A stretch of DNA of 64,000 nt, taken from Polyangium jinanense. Its GTDB lineage: Bacteria; Myxococcota; Polyangia; Polyangiales; Polyangiaceae. Both the position numbers and the translations under genes were made by a program. The stretch covers positions 46,227 through 110,226 of the forward strand of contig NZ_JAGTJJ010000036.1 of the NCBI RefSeq assembly GCF_028435365.1, read 5' to 3'. Within the stretch, counting starts at the first letter, position 1, and each line of letters opens with the position of its first letter. The notes below the pieces were generated by a model. It was given only the letters and a program-made list of their open reading frames with translations. It was not told where the DNA came from and did not search any database. Below, piece after piece: positions 8,462-17,278 of the stretch.

Positions 8462-9589
8462 TCACTTCAGCTTGGCGAGAAGGAAGGCCCATTCGTCCTG
8501 CCCCATGGAGGTGTCCACGCCGAGCGCCTCGATCTTGGCCACCACCGGGACACCCGCGCCCTGCGCTGCCTCCATGACCGCGCGCGCATGGTGGGCGTGG
8601 TGGAAGAGCTCGCTCGTGTTCTTGGGGGGCTCCAGCGTCGCGAGCTGGTTGTGCACGTACACGGGCGGATCGTCGGCGCTGAGGAGCCCGAGCATGTCGA
8701 CGTCGGCTCGATAAGCCTGGATGGGCGGCGTGTCGATCTCGTCGATCGATCCCATTCCGTAAAACGACGCGAAGCGCTGCTCGAGCCCCAGAGCGGCGGC
8801 GGCCTCGACCATCGAGATGCCGTATTCCTTGAAGACGACCGTCTCCCATTTGATCAAATCGTACGTGGCCTGCGTGGCGTTCGCCGCGACGGCGATCGGC
8901 CGGGTGGACTGCTTCGCCACGGGGTCCGCGCCGCCCGCGGCGGCCATGTCGTCGTGAAACGCGAGCCACATGCTTGCGCCCGCGCCTGCCGAGCTTCCCA
9001 GCAAAACGACCTTGCTCGGGTCGAGGTTCAGCGCGCTCGCGTGGTACCGGATGAACTGCAATGCACGCCGGCAGTCGCCGAGGGGTTTTGCCACGCCGTC
9101 GGTATCCACGGGATCGAGCAGCCGATAATTGAGGCTCGCGAAGGCGACGCCCTGGGCGAGCACGCCCGTGATCTTCGCGTTGTACTTTTCGGCCTTGTCA
9201 CCGCCGGTGAAACCCCCGCCGTGGATGTAGATCATGAGCGGCGTGGGCGCGGCGCTCTTCGGCAGGAAAATATCGAATCGATGAAGCGGGTCCGAGCCGT
9301 ACGCCACGTCGGCGTAAAACGTCACGTCGACGCCGTCCGTGGGAATCGGCGGCGTAGAGGCCTCGGGCAAGTCGAGATCGACATGGTACAGGCCCGTCTC
9401 CGCTCCGCCGGCGCCTCCGGCACCTCCGGCTCCGCCAGCACCTCCGGCTCCGCCGCCTCCGAGTCCGCCGGTGCCTGGAGCGCCGCCCGCCGCGGCGCTG
9501 CCTCCGGAGCCGGTCGACGGGTTGTCGGGGGCCTGTCCGCACGCGAGGAGCGAAACGAACGCGAGCACACACGCAAGGTAAGTACGCAT
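8462..9589 (-). CDS. Lipoprotein alpha/beta-hydrolase (esterase-like)
   Basis: The 375-residue protein has a lipobox (SLLAC, Cys 17), then a linker dominated by GGAGGAGGAGGA, then an alpha/beta-hydrolase domain. Visible motifs are IYIHGGGF (oxyanion hole of the hormone-sensitive-lipase/carboxylesterase group) and LLGSSAGAGAS (nucleophile elbow, Gly-x-Ser-x-Gly). The acid is probably in the region after DDPPVYV, and the His in the HHAHHARAV segment. It is likely anchored in the outer membrane and acts on small ester substrates. The gene is divergent from a LysR regulator; the shared 206-bp region holds two dyads, which suggests local control. Confidence 0.85.
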   Translation of the reverse strand: MRTYLACVLAFVSLLACGQAPDNPSTGSGGSAAAGGAPGTGGLGGGGAGGAGGAGGAGGAGGAETGLYHVDLDLPEASTPPIPTDGVDVTFYADVAYGSDPLHRFDIFLPKSAAPTPLMIYIHGGGFTGGDKAEKYNAKITGVLAQGVAFASLNYRLLDPVDTDGVAKPLGDCRRALQFIRYHASALNLDPSKVVLLGSSAGAGASMWLAFHDDMAAAGGADPVAKQSTRPIAVAANATQATYDLIKWETVVFKEYGISMVEAAAALGLEQRFASFYGMGSIDEIDTPPIQAYRADVDMLGLLSADDPPVYVHNQLATLEPPKNTSELFHHAHHARAVMEAAQGAGVPVVAKIEALGVDTSMGQDEWAFLLAKLK

Positions 9590-9618
9590 GGGGTCCCTCC
9601 TATGCGATAGAATAAACT

Positions 9619-9634
9619 GAACGAACGTTCGTTC
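9619..9634. promoter_or_regulatory. 16-bp perfect palindrome, TetR-type operator candidate
   Basis: GAACGAACGTTCGTTC is a perfect 16-bp palindrome 30 nt upstream of the esterase start. Palindromes built on AACG/CGTT are typical of TetR-family operators. No TetR gene is in the window, so the regulator would lie elsewhere. Its place between the esterase start and the LysR site suggests repression of the esterase. Confidence 0.5.
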
Positions 9635-9735
9635 TCAAACGATTACAAGAGTCCACCCGAGGGGGTCAACAGGATTCGTCCCGGGGCGCTCGGTGCCGAA
9701 TTGCGATGGCAGGCGCCCGGGGGGAACGGGCATAT

Positions 9736-9757
9736 CTTATAGATGCACTTCCATAAG
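9736..9757. promoter_or_regulatory. LysR-type dyad upstream of lysR
   Basis: CTTAT at 9736-9740 and ATAAG at 9753-9757 form a dyad separated by 12 nt, of the interrupted type used by LysR proteins. It is 39 nt upstream of the chosen LysR start in an AT-rich island. It is a candidate autoregulatory site that could also act on the divergent esterase. Confidence 0.4.
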
Positions 9758-9795
9758 TGTTAAGGCATTTCCTCCTCCGCGGGGATCGTGTAGCC

Positions 9796-10800
9796 ATGTT
9801 CGGGGCGATGAACCTTGCAGGCATCGACGTGAACCTCGTCGTCGCCCTCGACGCCCTCCTCCAGGAGCGCAGCGTCACGGAGGCCGCCAAGCGGATCGGG
9901 CTCAGCCAGCCGGCGATGAGCCACGCGCTCGCCCGGCTGCGCGAGACGCTCGGCGATCCGCTGCTCGTGCGCGTGGGGCGCACCATGACGCTCACGCCGC
10001 GCGCCGAGGCCCTCGTGCCTCGCGCCCGCGCCGTCGTGGAGGAGCTCGAAGCGCTGCTCGCGCCCCTGCCCTCGTTCGATCCGAAGACGAGCCGCCGCAC
10101 CTTCAAGCTCGGGGCCACGGACTACGTGCAGTTCGTCCTTTTGCCCGCGCTCGAAGAAATCCTCTCCCGCGAGGCGCCGAACCTCACCCTGCACATCCTG
10201 CCCATCGGCGTTCCTCCGGCGTCCGAGTCGCTCTGCGAAGGCGAGATCGACGTGGCCGTCGGGCGCTTCGAGCACGAAAATATGCCGCTCGACGTGCGCC
10301 GCGTGTCCCTCTTCCAGGACACGTTCGTCGGCGTGGCGCGCGAAGGCCACCCGAGGGCGCGCGGAAAACTCGATCTCGCGACGTACGCGGAGCTCTCGCA
10401 CGTGCTCGTGTCGCCACGCGGGAAACCGGGCGGGATCGTGGACGGCGCGCTCGCGAAGAAGGGCCTCGTGCGGCACGTGGCCCTCACCGTCCCGCATTTC
10501 TTGGTCGTGCCGCACATCGTGGCGACCTCGAATCACGTGACGACGATGCTCGCCCACGTGGCCGCGACGTTCACCACGCTCCTGCCCCTCGCGACGTTCG
10601 AGCCGCCCCCCGAGCTCGACCTCGCGCCGGTCACGATGACGATGGTGTGGCACGAAAGGACGCACGAGGATCCCGGGGCGCGATGGCTGCGCGACGCGCT
10701 CGTGCGGGCCGCGCGGCCGCTCGCCCAGGCGCGAGGATCACGGAGCGATAAAAAGGGGAAAAGCCCCAAGGCCCCGCTCGCCCCCGAGCACGCCTCGTGA
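9796..10800 (+). CDS. LysR-family transcriptional regulator
   Basis: The 334-residue protein reads MNLAGIDVNLVVALDALLQERSVTEAAKRIGLSQPAMSHALARLRETLGDPLLVR, a standard LysR winged helix. The C-terminal region is a type 2 periplasmic-binding fold (KLGATDYVQFVLLPAL, RGKPGGIVDGALAKKG) of the subgroup of NodD-like and other aromatic-responsive regulators. ATG 9796 is preceded by GGGGA; ATG 9808 is also possible. The C-terminal 20 residues are a charged tail (SRSDKKGKSPKAPL). Divergent orientation to the lipoprotein esterase makes that gene the likely target. The effector cannot be read from sequence. Confidence 0.9.
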   Translation: MFGAMNLAGIDVNLVVALDALLQERSVTEAAKRIGLSQPAMSHALARLRETLGDPLLVRVGRTMTLTPRAEALVPRARAVVEELEALLAPLPSFDPKTSRRTFKLGATDYVQFVLLPALEEILSREAPNLTLHILPIGVPPASESLCEGEIDVAVGRFEHENMPLDVRRVSLFQDTFVGVAREGHPRARGKLDLATYAELSHVLVSPRGKPGGIVDGALAKKGLVRHVALTVPHFLVVPHIVATSNHVTTMLAHVAATFTTLLPLATFEPPPELDLAPVTMTMVWHERTHEDPGARWLRDALVRAARPLAQARGSRSDKKGKSPKAPLAPEHAS

Positions 10801-10815
10801 CAGAGTAAACACGTC

Positions 10816-11202
10816 ATGAGCGACGCGAGCACGCCGGAGACGAAGGCAAAAGAGGTCCCCCTCCCCGCGATTCCCGACGTCGAGGTTCCGCCCATGCCGG
10901 CCATTCCCGAGGTCGAGGTGCCGAAGCTCGATCCGCCCGCCGGCGCAGGAGAAGGCCCGGTCGTCCCGGAGGCGCCGCCCATTCCCCCGCCGCCCGTGAT
11001 CCCGGAGTCCCCGCTCGCGCCGCGCCCCGCCGCTGCGGCGCCCCCGGCGCCCGCTGCCGCGCCGTATGTGCCGCCCATTCCCCCGGAAACCTATCCGGTA
11101 CCGGCCGCGCCCGAGGCGGCCTACGCGACGCCCGAGCCGCCCGCCCCGTACCCCGTTCCGGAGCCGCCGGCCGCGTATCCCGTCCCCGAGCCGCCCGCCT
11201 GA
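10816..11202 (+). CDS. Proline-rich low-complexity protein
   Basis: The 128-residue product is about one third proline, with repeated short units: VEVPPMPAIPEVEVP at the N-terminus and AYPVPEPPAAYPVPEPPA at the C-terminus. There is no signal peptide, membrane segment or folded domain. The reading frame is supported by position only, 16 nt after the LysR stop and in the same direction. It may be a spacer-like or SH3/WW-binding-like protein. No function is claimed, and chance openness of a GC-rich repeat cannot be excluded. Confidence 0.5.
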   Translation: MSDASTPETKAKEVPLPAIPDVEVPPMPAIPEVEVPKLDPPAGAGEGPVVPEAPPIPPPPVIPESPLAPRPAAAAPPAPAAAPYVPPIPPETYPVPAAPEAAYATPEPPAPYPVPEPPAAYPVPEPPA

Positions 11203-11301
11203 TCGCAAGCCACCTCGCCGCGACGAACTTCCGTTGCGACACATACGAGATCATCGTTCAGTCGAGAAGAACGATGCTCTACGATGCACGCGAGAACCTC
11301 C

Positions 11302-13128
11302 ATGCCTCACCTCGTCGTGCGCAAGCCGGGCCAGATGGCCTACTCCGTGCCGCTTCCGGACGTCCTGCGCATCGGGCGGCACGAGCAAAACGAGCTCGTC
11401 CTCGATGACCACCAGGTCTCCCGCCAGCACGCGACGCTCACGCGCACCGAAAAAGGCTTCGAGGTGCGCGACCTCGGCTCGCGGCACGGCACGCGGGTGA
11501 ACGGCGAGTCCGTCACGGCGCACGCGCTCGCCGATGGCGACCGGATCCAGATCGGCAACGTGCTGCTCGAGCTTTACGAGGAGGACGAGCGGACGATCGT
11601 GCACCATCAGGTCACGGCCGCTGGGCCGCCGCCGCGCAAGGCCGAGGCCGATCGGCGCCTGTCGCTGCTCTTCGACGTGAGCCGCGCCATCGGGGCGATG
11701 GGCGACACCGAGGTGATGCTCGGCGAGATGCTCGAGGCGATCGTGGACGTGCTCGGCGGCGAGCGCGCGCTCGTGGGGCTCGGCGACGCGACGCGCGGCA
11801 TCGTGCGGCGCTTCTGCCGTGCGCGGCGTGGCTCCTCGCCGGACGTGGTCCTTTCGCGCGCGGTGCTCGAAGCGACGCTCGGCCGGCGCGAGGCGGTGAT
11901 CGTGCGCGACGCGTTGCGGGACGCGGGCCTCAAGACGATGCATCGCGAGCGAATCGTGTCGGCGATGGCCGTGCCGCTCGGGCTCTCGGCGCGGCCGGTG
12001 GGTCTGCTCTACGTGGACGATCGGCAAGAGGCGGAGCGCTTCGGACCGGACGATCTCGCTTATCTGACGGCCCTCGGGCACCTCGTCAGCGCGGCGCTGG
12101 AGAGCGCCGAGCGTTATCAGCGGGCGGAGGCCATCGCGGAGGCGCTCACGGGCGGCGGCGTCGCGGAGGAGATCATCGGCCGGAGCGCGGCGATGACGCG
12201 ACTCCGGGCGCAGCTCACGAAATACGCGGCCGCGGGGCACGCAAATGCGCTCGTGCGGGGCGAGAGCGGTTCGGGCAAGGAGCTCGTGGCGCGGGCCCTG
12301 CACGAGGCGAGCGCGCGCGCGGCGCGGCCGTTCGTCACCCTGAACTGCGCCGCGATCCCGGAGACGATGCTGGAGAGCGAGCTCTTCGGCTACGAAAAAG
12401 GCGCATTCACGGGCGCGGTCGCGAAAAAACGCGGCAAGTTCGCGCTCGCCGACGGGGGGACCTTGTTCCTCGACGAGATCGGCGATCTGGCGCTGCCGGC
12501 GCAAGCAAAACTCCTGCGCGCGCTGCAGGAGGGCGAGATCCAGCCGCTCGGCGCGGAGCGGACGCAGAAGGTCGACGTGCGCGTGGTGAGCGCGACGCAC
12601 AAGGATCTGACGAAGGAGATCGCGGAGAAGCGCTTCCGCGAGGATCTCTACTATCGGCTTGCGGTCGTGGAGATCGAGGTGCCGCCGCTGCGCGAGCGGG
12701 AGAGCGACGTCCTGCTCATCGCCACGGCGCTGATGCGCAAATCGGCATCCGCCATGGGCAAACGAATCGAGGGTTTTACGGAGGCCGCGCAATCAGCGCT
12801 CTTGCGGCATGATTGGCCGGGCAACGTGCGCGAGCTCCGCAACGAGGTCGAGCGCGCCGTGATCAACGCGGACGGGCCGCTCGTGGACGCGCACGACCTC
12901 TCCCCGCGGCTCGGCGCGGCGCGACCGAAGCCGGGGCAGCCGCGCGGCAAGAGCCTGGCCGAGCAATTCGCCGAGCTCGAACCGACGGAAAAACTGCTCG
13001 TGGAAGAGGCGATGTCGCGGGCGAAAGGCAACGTGAGCGAGGCGGCGCGGCTGCTCGGGATCACGCGCATCATGATGAAGCGGCGCGTGGATCGGCTGAT
13101 GGGCGGCGCGGGCAAGGACGAGGATTGA
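11302..13128 (+). CDS. FHA-GAF-AAA+ sigma54-dependent activator
   Basis: The protein of about 608 residues begins with an FHA domain (LRIGRHEQNELVLDDHQVSRQHATL, SRHGTRVNG) that would bind a phosphothreonine partner. A GAF-like sensor follows (residues ~105-265). The AAA+ domain has Walker A GESGSGKE, the sigma54-contact loop GAFTGA, Walker B TLFLDEIGD, and the DWPGNVREL segment. A Fis-type helix-turn-helix closes it (GNVSEAARLLGITRIMMKRRVDRL). It activates RNA polymerase-sigma54, and the FHA domain implies input from a Ser/Thr kinase; several are nearby. ATG 11302 has GAGAA just upstream, while ATG 11284 is the alternative. No GG-N10-GC promoter was securely identified nearby. Confidence 0.93.
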   Translation: MPHLVVRKPGQMAYSVPLPDVLRIGRHEQNELVLDDHQVSRQHATLTRTEKGFEVRDLGSRHGTRVNGESVTAHALADGDRIQIGNVLLELYEEDERTIVHHQVTAAGPPPRKAEADRRLSLLFDVSRAIGAMGDTEVMLGEMLEAIVDVLGGERALVGLGDATRGIVRRFCRARRGSSPDVVLSRAVLEATLGRREAVIVRDALRDAGLKTMHRERIVSAMAVPLGLSARPVGLLYVDDRQEAERFGPDDLAYLTALGHLVSAALESAERYQRAEAIAEALTGGGVAEEIIGRSAAMTRLRAQLTKYAAAGHANALVRGESGSGKELVARALHEASARAARPFVTLNCAAIPETMLESELFGYEKGAFTGAVAKKRGKFALADGGTLFLDEIGDLALPAQAKLLRALQEGEIQPLGAERTQKVDVRVVSATHKDLTKEIAEKRFREDLYYRLAVVEIEVPPLRERESDVLLIATALMRKSASAMGKRIEGFTEAAQSALLRHDWPGNVRELRNEVERAVINADGPLVDAHDLSPRLGAARPKPGQPRGKSLAEQFAELEPTEKLLVEEAMSRAKGNVSEAARLLGITRIMMKRRVDRLMGGAGKDED

Positions 13129-13135
13129 GCGGCGT

Positions 13136-13933
13136 TCAGGCGCCTTCCCCGTCGACGAGAGCGACCGTGCGGCAATTCCCGTTGCCGTCGCATTCACGGT
13201 GGTAGCCCCCGCCGTCGATGCATTCGCCGAGCTGCTGGCCCGCCTTCGCGGCGATACGCAGATCCTCGAGGCCAAAATCGTTGGCCCAGCCGGAGGTCGA
13301 GAGGTCCTGGACGCAAATCGTGACGATGCTCGAGCTCAGGCGCGTGAAATCACATGAGACGAGCTCCCAGGCCGTGTCGACGCTGTTGTAGGCGAGCGCC
13401 TTCGGCGTGCCACACGCCGCGCCGGCCACGAAGAACTGGAGCGAGGGCTTGTTCGCCTCGCTGGTCTGCGTCGATAGGCTGCGCGCGTAGACCTGGGCTC
13501 GATATGCGATGCCGGCGGCGATGGGCACGCTCACGCACGCGGCATTCACGCTGGACGTTGTGGCCCCGTCGTAGCAAGCGAACTTGTTGCCGTTCGGCGA
13601 CTTGCCGCGAAAGCCGCCATTACACGTCGTCGCGTCGGTCGTGGTCTTGAACTGGCCCGACGCGAGGGACCCCGTGACGGGCGTATAACCGCTCGTGAAC
13701 GCCTGGGTCGTCTCGTCGAACGTGACGCGCTTCGTGAGGCAGGCCGTCGGAAGGAGGAGGCCTTCGTCGCCCGACGCAAGATCGTCCTCTTCCGTCGCGA
13801 GAGCGTCGAGATCGTCCGCCTCGGCGACAACGTAAAGATCCTCGTCGGTGGCTTCCGGGGCGACGCAGGCCACGGGGAGCGCGGCGAGGAGAACCGTGAG
13901 GCCGAAACGAACGATGTTCTGGATGCTCTTCAT
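13136..13933 (-). CDS. Secreted or lipoprotein-like protein of unknown function
   Basis: The 265-residue protein has a signal peptide (FGLTVLLAALPVACVA). The Cys could be lipidated, though the -3 residue is Pro, so the lipobox is weak. An acidic linker (EATDEDLYVVAEADDLDALATEEDD) leads to a beta-rich domain with paired cysteines: TTCNGGFRGKSPNGNKFACYDG and later VTICVQDLSTSGWANDFGLEDLRIA, which recalls carbohydrate-binding or discoidin-like jelly rolls. The C-terminus reads CIDGGGYHRECDGNGNCR. The start ATG is at 13933; the long in-frame upstream extension crosses the GATCGATC cluster and is not credible. Confidence 0.75.
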   Translation of the reverse strand: MKSIQNIVRFGLTVLLAALPVACVAPEATDEDLYVVAEADDLDALATEEDDLASGDEGLLLPTACLTKRVTFDETTQAFTSGYTPVTGSLASGQFKTTTDATTCNGGFRGKSPNGNKFACYDGATTSSVNAACVSVPIAAGIAYRAQVYARSLSTQTSEANKPSLQFFVAGAACGTPKALAYNSVDTAWELVSCDFTRLSSSIVTICVQDLSTSGWANDFGLEDLRIAAKAGQQLGECIDGGGYHRECDGNGNCRTVALVDGEGA

Positions 13934-14040
13934 GGGGGGACCTGCCTTCCTGCGTCGTCGTGGTTCGGAAGGACGTCTTTCCAAGGACCGTGCCATCCCA
14001 CGTTCAGGCGGTTTTCGCCGGGATTTTCGCTCGAAGCGTG

Positions 14041-14099
14041 GATCGATCGATCGGGGCGATCGATCCGGTCGATCGATCCGATCGATCAAACGATCGATC
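14041..14099. repeat. GATCGATC cluster 1
   Basis: Five copies of the palindrome GATCGATC (14041, 14058, 14071, 14080, 14092), one of them extended, lie within 60 bp. They sit in the 278-bp gap between divergent starts at 13933 and 14212. Spacing is 9-17 nt. Two further clusters are in the next 6 kb, all in intergenic regions of the same gene module. The motif is a plausible shared protein-binding site. Confidence 0.8.
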
Positions 14100-14211
14100 C
14101 TCGTCACGACGATTGCCACGCGGCCGCGGGCGAGCGAAAGTGACCATCTTGGCATGCGCCGTGCTCCGAGCCGGCGCCGGGCCAAGGGCCCTTCGGACTG
14201 GAGAAAAAGCA

Positions 14212-14409
14212 ATGAAGCACGGCGCGCACTGGATCCTCCCCTCGATGACGCTCGCAGCGCTCCTCATGAGCGGATGTGCCGGCACGACGAAGCCCGCGGA
14301 CTCGCCGGCCGAGGTGAAAGGTCCGGGGGCAGAGCCCGCGGCCGTGCGCGACCCGAACGCGGGCTGTCAGGTCGACAATTGCGACCCCAAGAACACCGCG
14401 GAGCATTGA
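14212..14409 (+). CDS. Small lipoprotein (65 aa)
   Basis: The short protein has a signal peptide ending LLMSGC (Cys 22), then TTKPADSPAEVKGPG and a tail with two Cys (NAGCQVDNCDPKNTAEH). It begins 8 nt after GGAG (14200-14203). Its start is 112 nt from GATCGATC cluster 1. It resembles the other small lipoprotein at 20035 in architecture, though not in sequence. Its function is unknown; its place next to the kinase genes suggests an envelope partner of that module. Confidence 0.65.
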   Translation: MKHGAHWILPSMTLAALLMSGCAGTTKPADSPAEVKGPGAEPAAVRDPNAGCQVDNCDPKNTAEH

Positions 14410-14425
14410 GCCCCGCGCGGACGCG

Positions 14426-17050
14426 TCAGGGCCCGAGCTCGGGCGCGAGCGCCTCCACGCACGAGCGCTCCCAGGCGAACGCCGGTTTGCACATGGCGAG
14501 GCTCTGCCGGGCTCGATCGAGCTTTCCCGCCGCCTGATACGCGAGCGTCTTGTCGAAGGCGGCCTCGCACCCGTCCGTTTCGCTCGGCGGCTCGATCCAC
14601 GCGAGCGCCGCCGCGGGATCCACGAACGAATACGCGCTCGCGAGCCTCCGCGCGCCCCCGGGCTTGGCCTTGAAATTCGCCTCGATCCGATCGAGCCGCC
14701 GCACGAGATCCTCGGCCGGCGCCTCGCGCCTTTGCGATGCGATCCGCACGAGGCCCCGGATCGCCGCCGCTTCGGCCCAGGCGTCGCTCTTGCTCGCCGA
14801 GGCATCGACCCTTTCTTTGCGAAATGCCTCTGCCGCTTCGTCGGTTTTTCCGAGCCGGAGGAGCGTCACGCCGCGGAACAGATGCGCGCCCCGCACGGGC
14901 GGCATGCCAGCGCGCCGGCCGAGCGCGCGGGGCCCGAGGCGTTGCTCCTCTTCCTGGAACGCGACGAGCCGCGCGCTCGCGTGATCGGCAATCGGAAGCC
15001 TGTCGCCCTGCAATGCAAGCGTGACGAGATACCGGAGCGCGCGGCCGGAGACGGCGCGATCGAGCTCGAGGCTTTCCTCCAAGAAGCGCATCGCCTCCTC
15101 GTCCCGGCACCGCCGATCCTCCAGCCGGGCGAGCGCGATACGCGCCTCCGCGGACGTGGGAAACACGCGCAATGCGAGGGTGCATGCCTCTAACGCCTGC
15201 TCGAATGCCTGATCCGTCCGGCGCTCCGCGAGCTCCGTCGCCCCGCGCGCAATGCGGCAGCGTGTCTCGTGCGCGAGGCCATCCGTGGGCGCGAGGGAAA
15301 GCGCCCGGCCGAGCTCTTCGAGCGCCCGCGCCATACGCGTCGCGTCCGTCCCTGGCCCGGCGCCTTGCCAGGCGAGATGCGCGCGAGCCACGATCGCGGG
15401 GACGTACGCGGGATCCGCGGCGAGCGCTTCGTCGAGCAGCGTGAGGCCTCGATCGAAATGCTCGGGCTTCGGGGCCGGCCCGATCATCGCCTCGTACGCG
15501 AGGAATTTTTCCCGCGCCACCGCGACGTTTGTCCCTCGAAGGGCCCGCCGCCGCCGTTCGAATGCGCGCACCGCGAGCCTCGCCTCATCGAGCGCCCGCT
15601 GGCGCAGCTCCGCGAGGGCGGCCCGGGGATCGGCCTCGACCTCGTCAATCTCGATCGGCTCTCCCGGCGCCGCGCCCGTCTCCGCATCGATCGGCTCGAT
15701 CTGCGCGGCCAGCCGGATCCGCGCCCCGACCCGCTGCACGCTCCCGCGCATCCAGAACGTGGCGCCCGCATTGCGCGCGGCCACGACATCCACGGCCGCC
15801 GTCTCGACGAGACGCATTTCTTTCATGGCGCGCATCACGCCGCGCAGGGCCTCGGGCGCGCTCTTCGCGAGGCCTTCCCAGGCGGGATCCCCCGTGAGGT
15901 TTTCGAACGGAAGGACGACGATCGCCGCGCGATCCTCCTGCGGAATGGCGGCCGATCCGCTTGGCGCAGGCGGCGCCGTCGCCGACCGCTCGAACGAGCT
16001 CCGGCGCAGAACGAATGCCACGACGACCACCACGACCACCGCGGTCGCAGCCGCAATTACACCGCGCCGCCCTACGAATAGATTGGTTTTCCCAATGGAA
16101 GGCGGCGCCGCCGGAGCCCCATCGGATACCCCGCGCAGTGTACTGCGGGTCTCGGCGCCTCCTCGGCGCGCCTTGGCGAGCGCCGCGGCGAGCTCGCCCG
16201 CGGACGCGAACCGGTCCTCCGGCCGCCTTTCCAGCGCCTTCACGAGCACGGCCTCGATCGCCTTTCGTGTCCCTTCCGGCAAACCCGGCAAAACGAGCGG
16301 CGGCGGCCCCGCGCGCAGGATCGCCGTGGTGACGACGCCCGGCGAATCCGCGGCGAACGGCGATTTTCCGGTGAGCAATTCGAATCCGATGATCCCGAGC
16401 GTGAATACGTCCGAGCGCACGTCGAGCGGCTCGGCTCGAATCTGCTCCGGCGACATGTATGCGGGCGTCCCCGCCCCGCCGGCCGCCGTCGAAGCGCCCA
16501 GCCCGGGGCCACGCGCGAGCCCGAAATCGGCCACGACACACCGATCGTCGCGCCGGAGCAGTACATTCTCCGGCTTGAGATCGCGGTGGACGATCCCCTT
16601 TTCGTGCGCGGCGGCCACGCCGTCCGTCACTTGCTGGAAGAGATCGAGCGCCCGCGCCGGATCGATCGGGCCCGCCGCGACGAGCTCGCGCAGGGTCGAG
16701 CCCTCGACGAGCTCCATCGTGAGGAAAAGCAGCCCCTCGTCCTCCGCGAGATCAAAGACGCGGCAGACGTTCGGGTGCGTGATTTTGCGGGCGATCTTCA
16801 CCTCGGCCCGGAACCGCGCAAGCGTCTTCGGTTCGTCGAGCCGCTCAGGGAGCACCATCTTGAGCGCGACGTCCTCGTCGAGCTCGCGATCGTGGGCGCG
16901 ATACACGGCCCCCATTCCGCCCGCGCCGAGCCGCCCCTGGATCTCGTAACGACCCGCGAGCACGCGACCGATCGTCAAAAGCTCCTTGGACGGCACCCGG
17001 ATGACCTCCGGGGCTTCAGGGGCCGTGGCGTTGCTCTCGGAGCTCGTCAT
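14426..17050 (-). CDS. Membrane Ser/Thr kinase with TolB/FlgO-like and TPR regions
   Basis: The 874-residue protein starts at ATG 17050. The kinase domain spans residues ~30-290: GAGGMGAVYRAHD, VALKMVLPE, HRDLKPEN, VADFGLA, TPAYMSPEQ. A membrane segment follows (VIAAATAVVVVVVVAFVL). The outside part begins AAIVVLPFENLTGDPAWEGL and continues FWMRGSVQRVGARIRLAAQI, the N-terminal TolB/FlgO-like fold common in TPR sensor proteins, then TPR-like helices rich in Arg/Ala. It is a close paralogue of the kinase at 20313-22979, with the same domain order and long identical motifs. It is divergent from the lectin lipoprotein across GATCGATC cluster 2. Confidence 0.92.
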   Translation of the reverse strand: MTSSESNATAPEAPEVIRVPSKELLTIGRVLAGRYEIQGRLGAGGMGAVYRAHDRELDEDVALKMVLPERLDEPKTLARFRAEVKIARKITHPNVCRVFDLAEDEGLLFLTMELVEGSTLRELVAAGPIDPARALDLFQQVTDGVAAAHEKGIVHRDLKPENVLLRRDDRCVVADFGLARGPGLGASTAAGGAGTPAYMSPEQIRAEPLDVRSDVFTLGIIGFELLTGKSPFAADSPGVVTTAILRAGPPPLVLPGLPEGTRKAIEAVLVKALERRPEDRFASAGELAAALAKARRGGAETRSTLRGVSDGAPAAPPSIGKTNLFVGRRGVIAAATAVVVVVVVAFVLRRSSFERSATAPPAPSGSAAIPQEDRAAIVVLPFENLTGDPAWEGLAKSAPEALRGVMRAMKEMRLVETAAVDVVAARNAGATFWMRGSVQRVGARIRLAAQIEPIDAETGAAPGEPIEIDEVEADPRAALAELRQRALDEARLAVRAFERRRRALRGTNVAVAREKFLAYEAMIGPAPKPEHFDRGLTLLDEALAADPAYVPAIVARAHLAWQGAGPGTDATRMARALEELGRALSLAPTDGLAHETRCRIARGATELAERRTDQAFEQALEACTLALRVFPTSAEARIALARLEDRRCRDEEAMRFLEESLELDRAVSGRALRYLVTLALQGDRLPIADHASARLVAFQEEEQRLGPRALGRRAGMPPVRGAHLFRGVTLLRLGKTDEAAEAFRKERVDASASKSDAWAEAAAIRGLVRIASQRREAPAEDLVRRLDRIEANFKAKPGGARRLASAYSFVDPAAALAWIEPPSETDGCEAAFDKTLAYQAAGKLDRARQSLAMCKPAFAWERSCVEALAPELGP

Positions 17051-17069
17051 GGATCGACGGAGTCTACCC

Positions 17070-17123
17070 GATCGATCAGACGATCGATCGGTCGATCGAA
17101 CGATCATCGATCGGAGCGATCGA
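17070..17123. repeat. GATCGATC cluster 2
   Basis: GATCGATC occurs at 17070 and 17082, TCGATCGA at 17092, and ATCGATCGG and GCGATCGA follow up to 17123. The cluster starts 20 nt upstream of the kinase ATG (17050) and lies in the 228-bp gap to the lectin lipoprotein start at 17279. It would cover the kinase's own promoter or leader. Confidence 0.8.
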
Positions 17124-17278
17124 CCACGGGGCCCGCACCGGGCGCCTCCCTCCAAAAAACCTAGATTTCGGCACGATTCGAGGCTGGCACGCTTCACGCA
17201 ATCGCTCGCCGGCGAACGACGAGCCACCCCGCCCGATGACCGGCGCGGAAGGCGTGGCTCCCCGGAGGTTCTCTCGCC

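Noticed and set aside
6605..9610. 1001-codon plus-strand frame
   Set aside because: It is antisense to the kinase and esterase genes; the protein is His/Arg-rich without domains.
13934..14212. Longer start for the 13136-13933 gene
   Set aside because: The extension runs through GATCGATC repeats, giving an RSID-type low-complexity peptide before a clear signal peptide.
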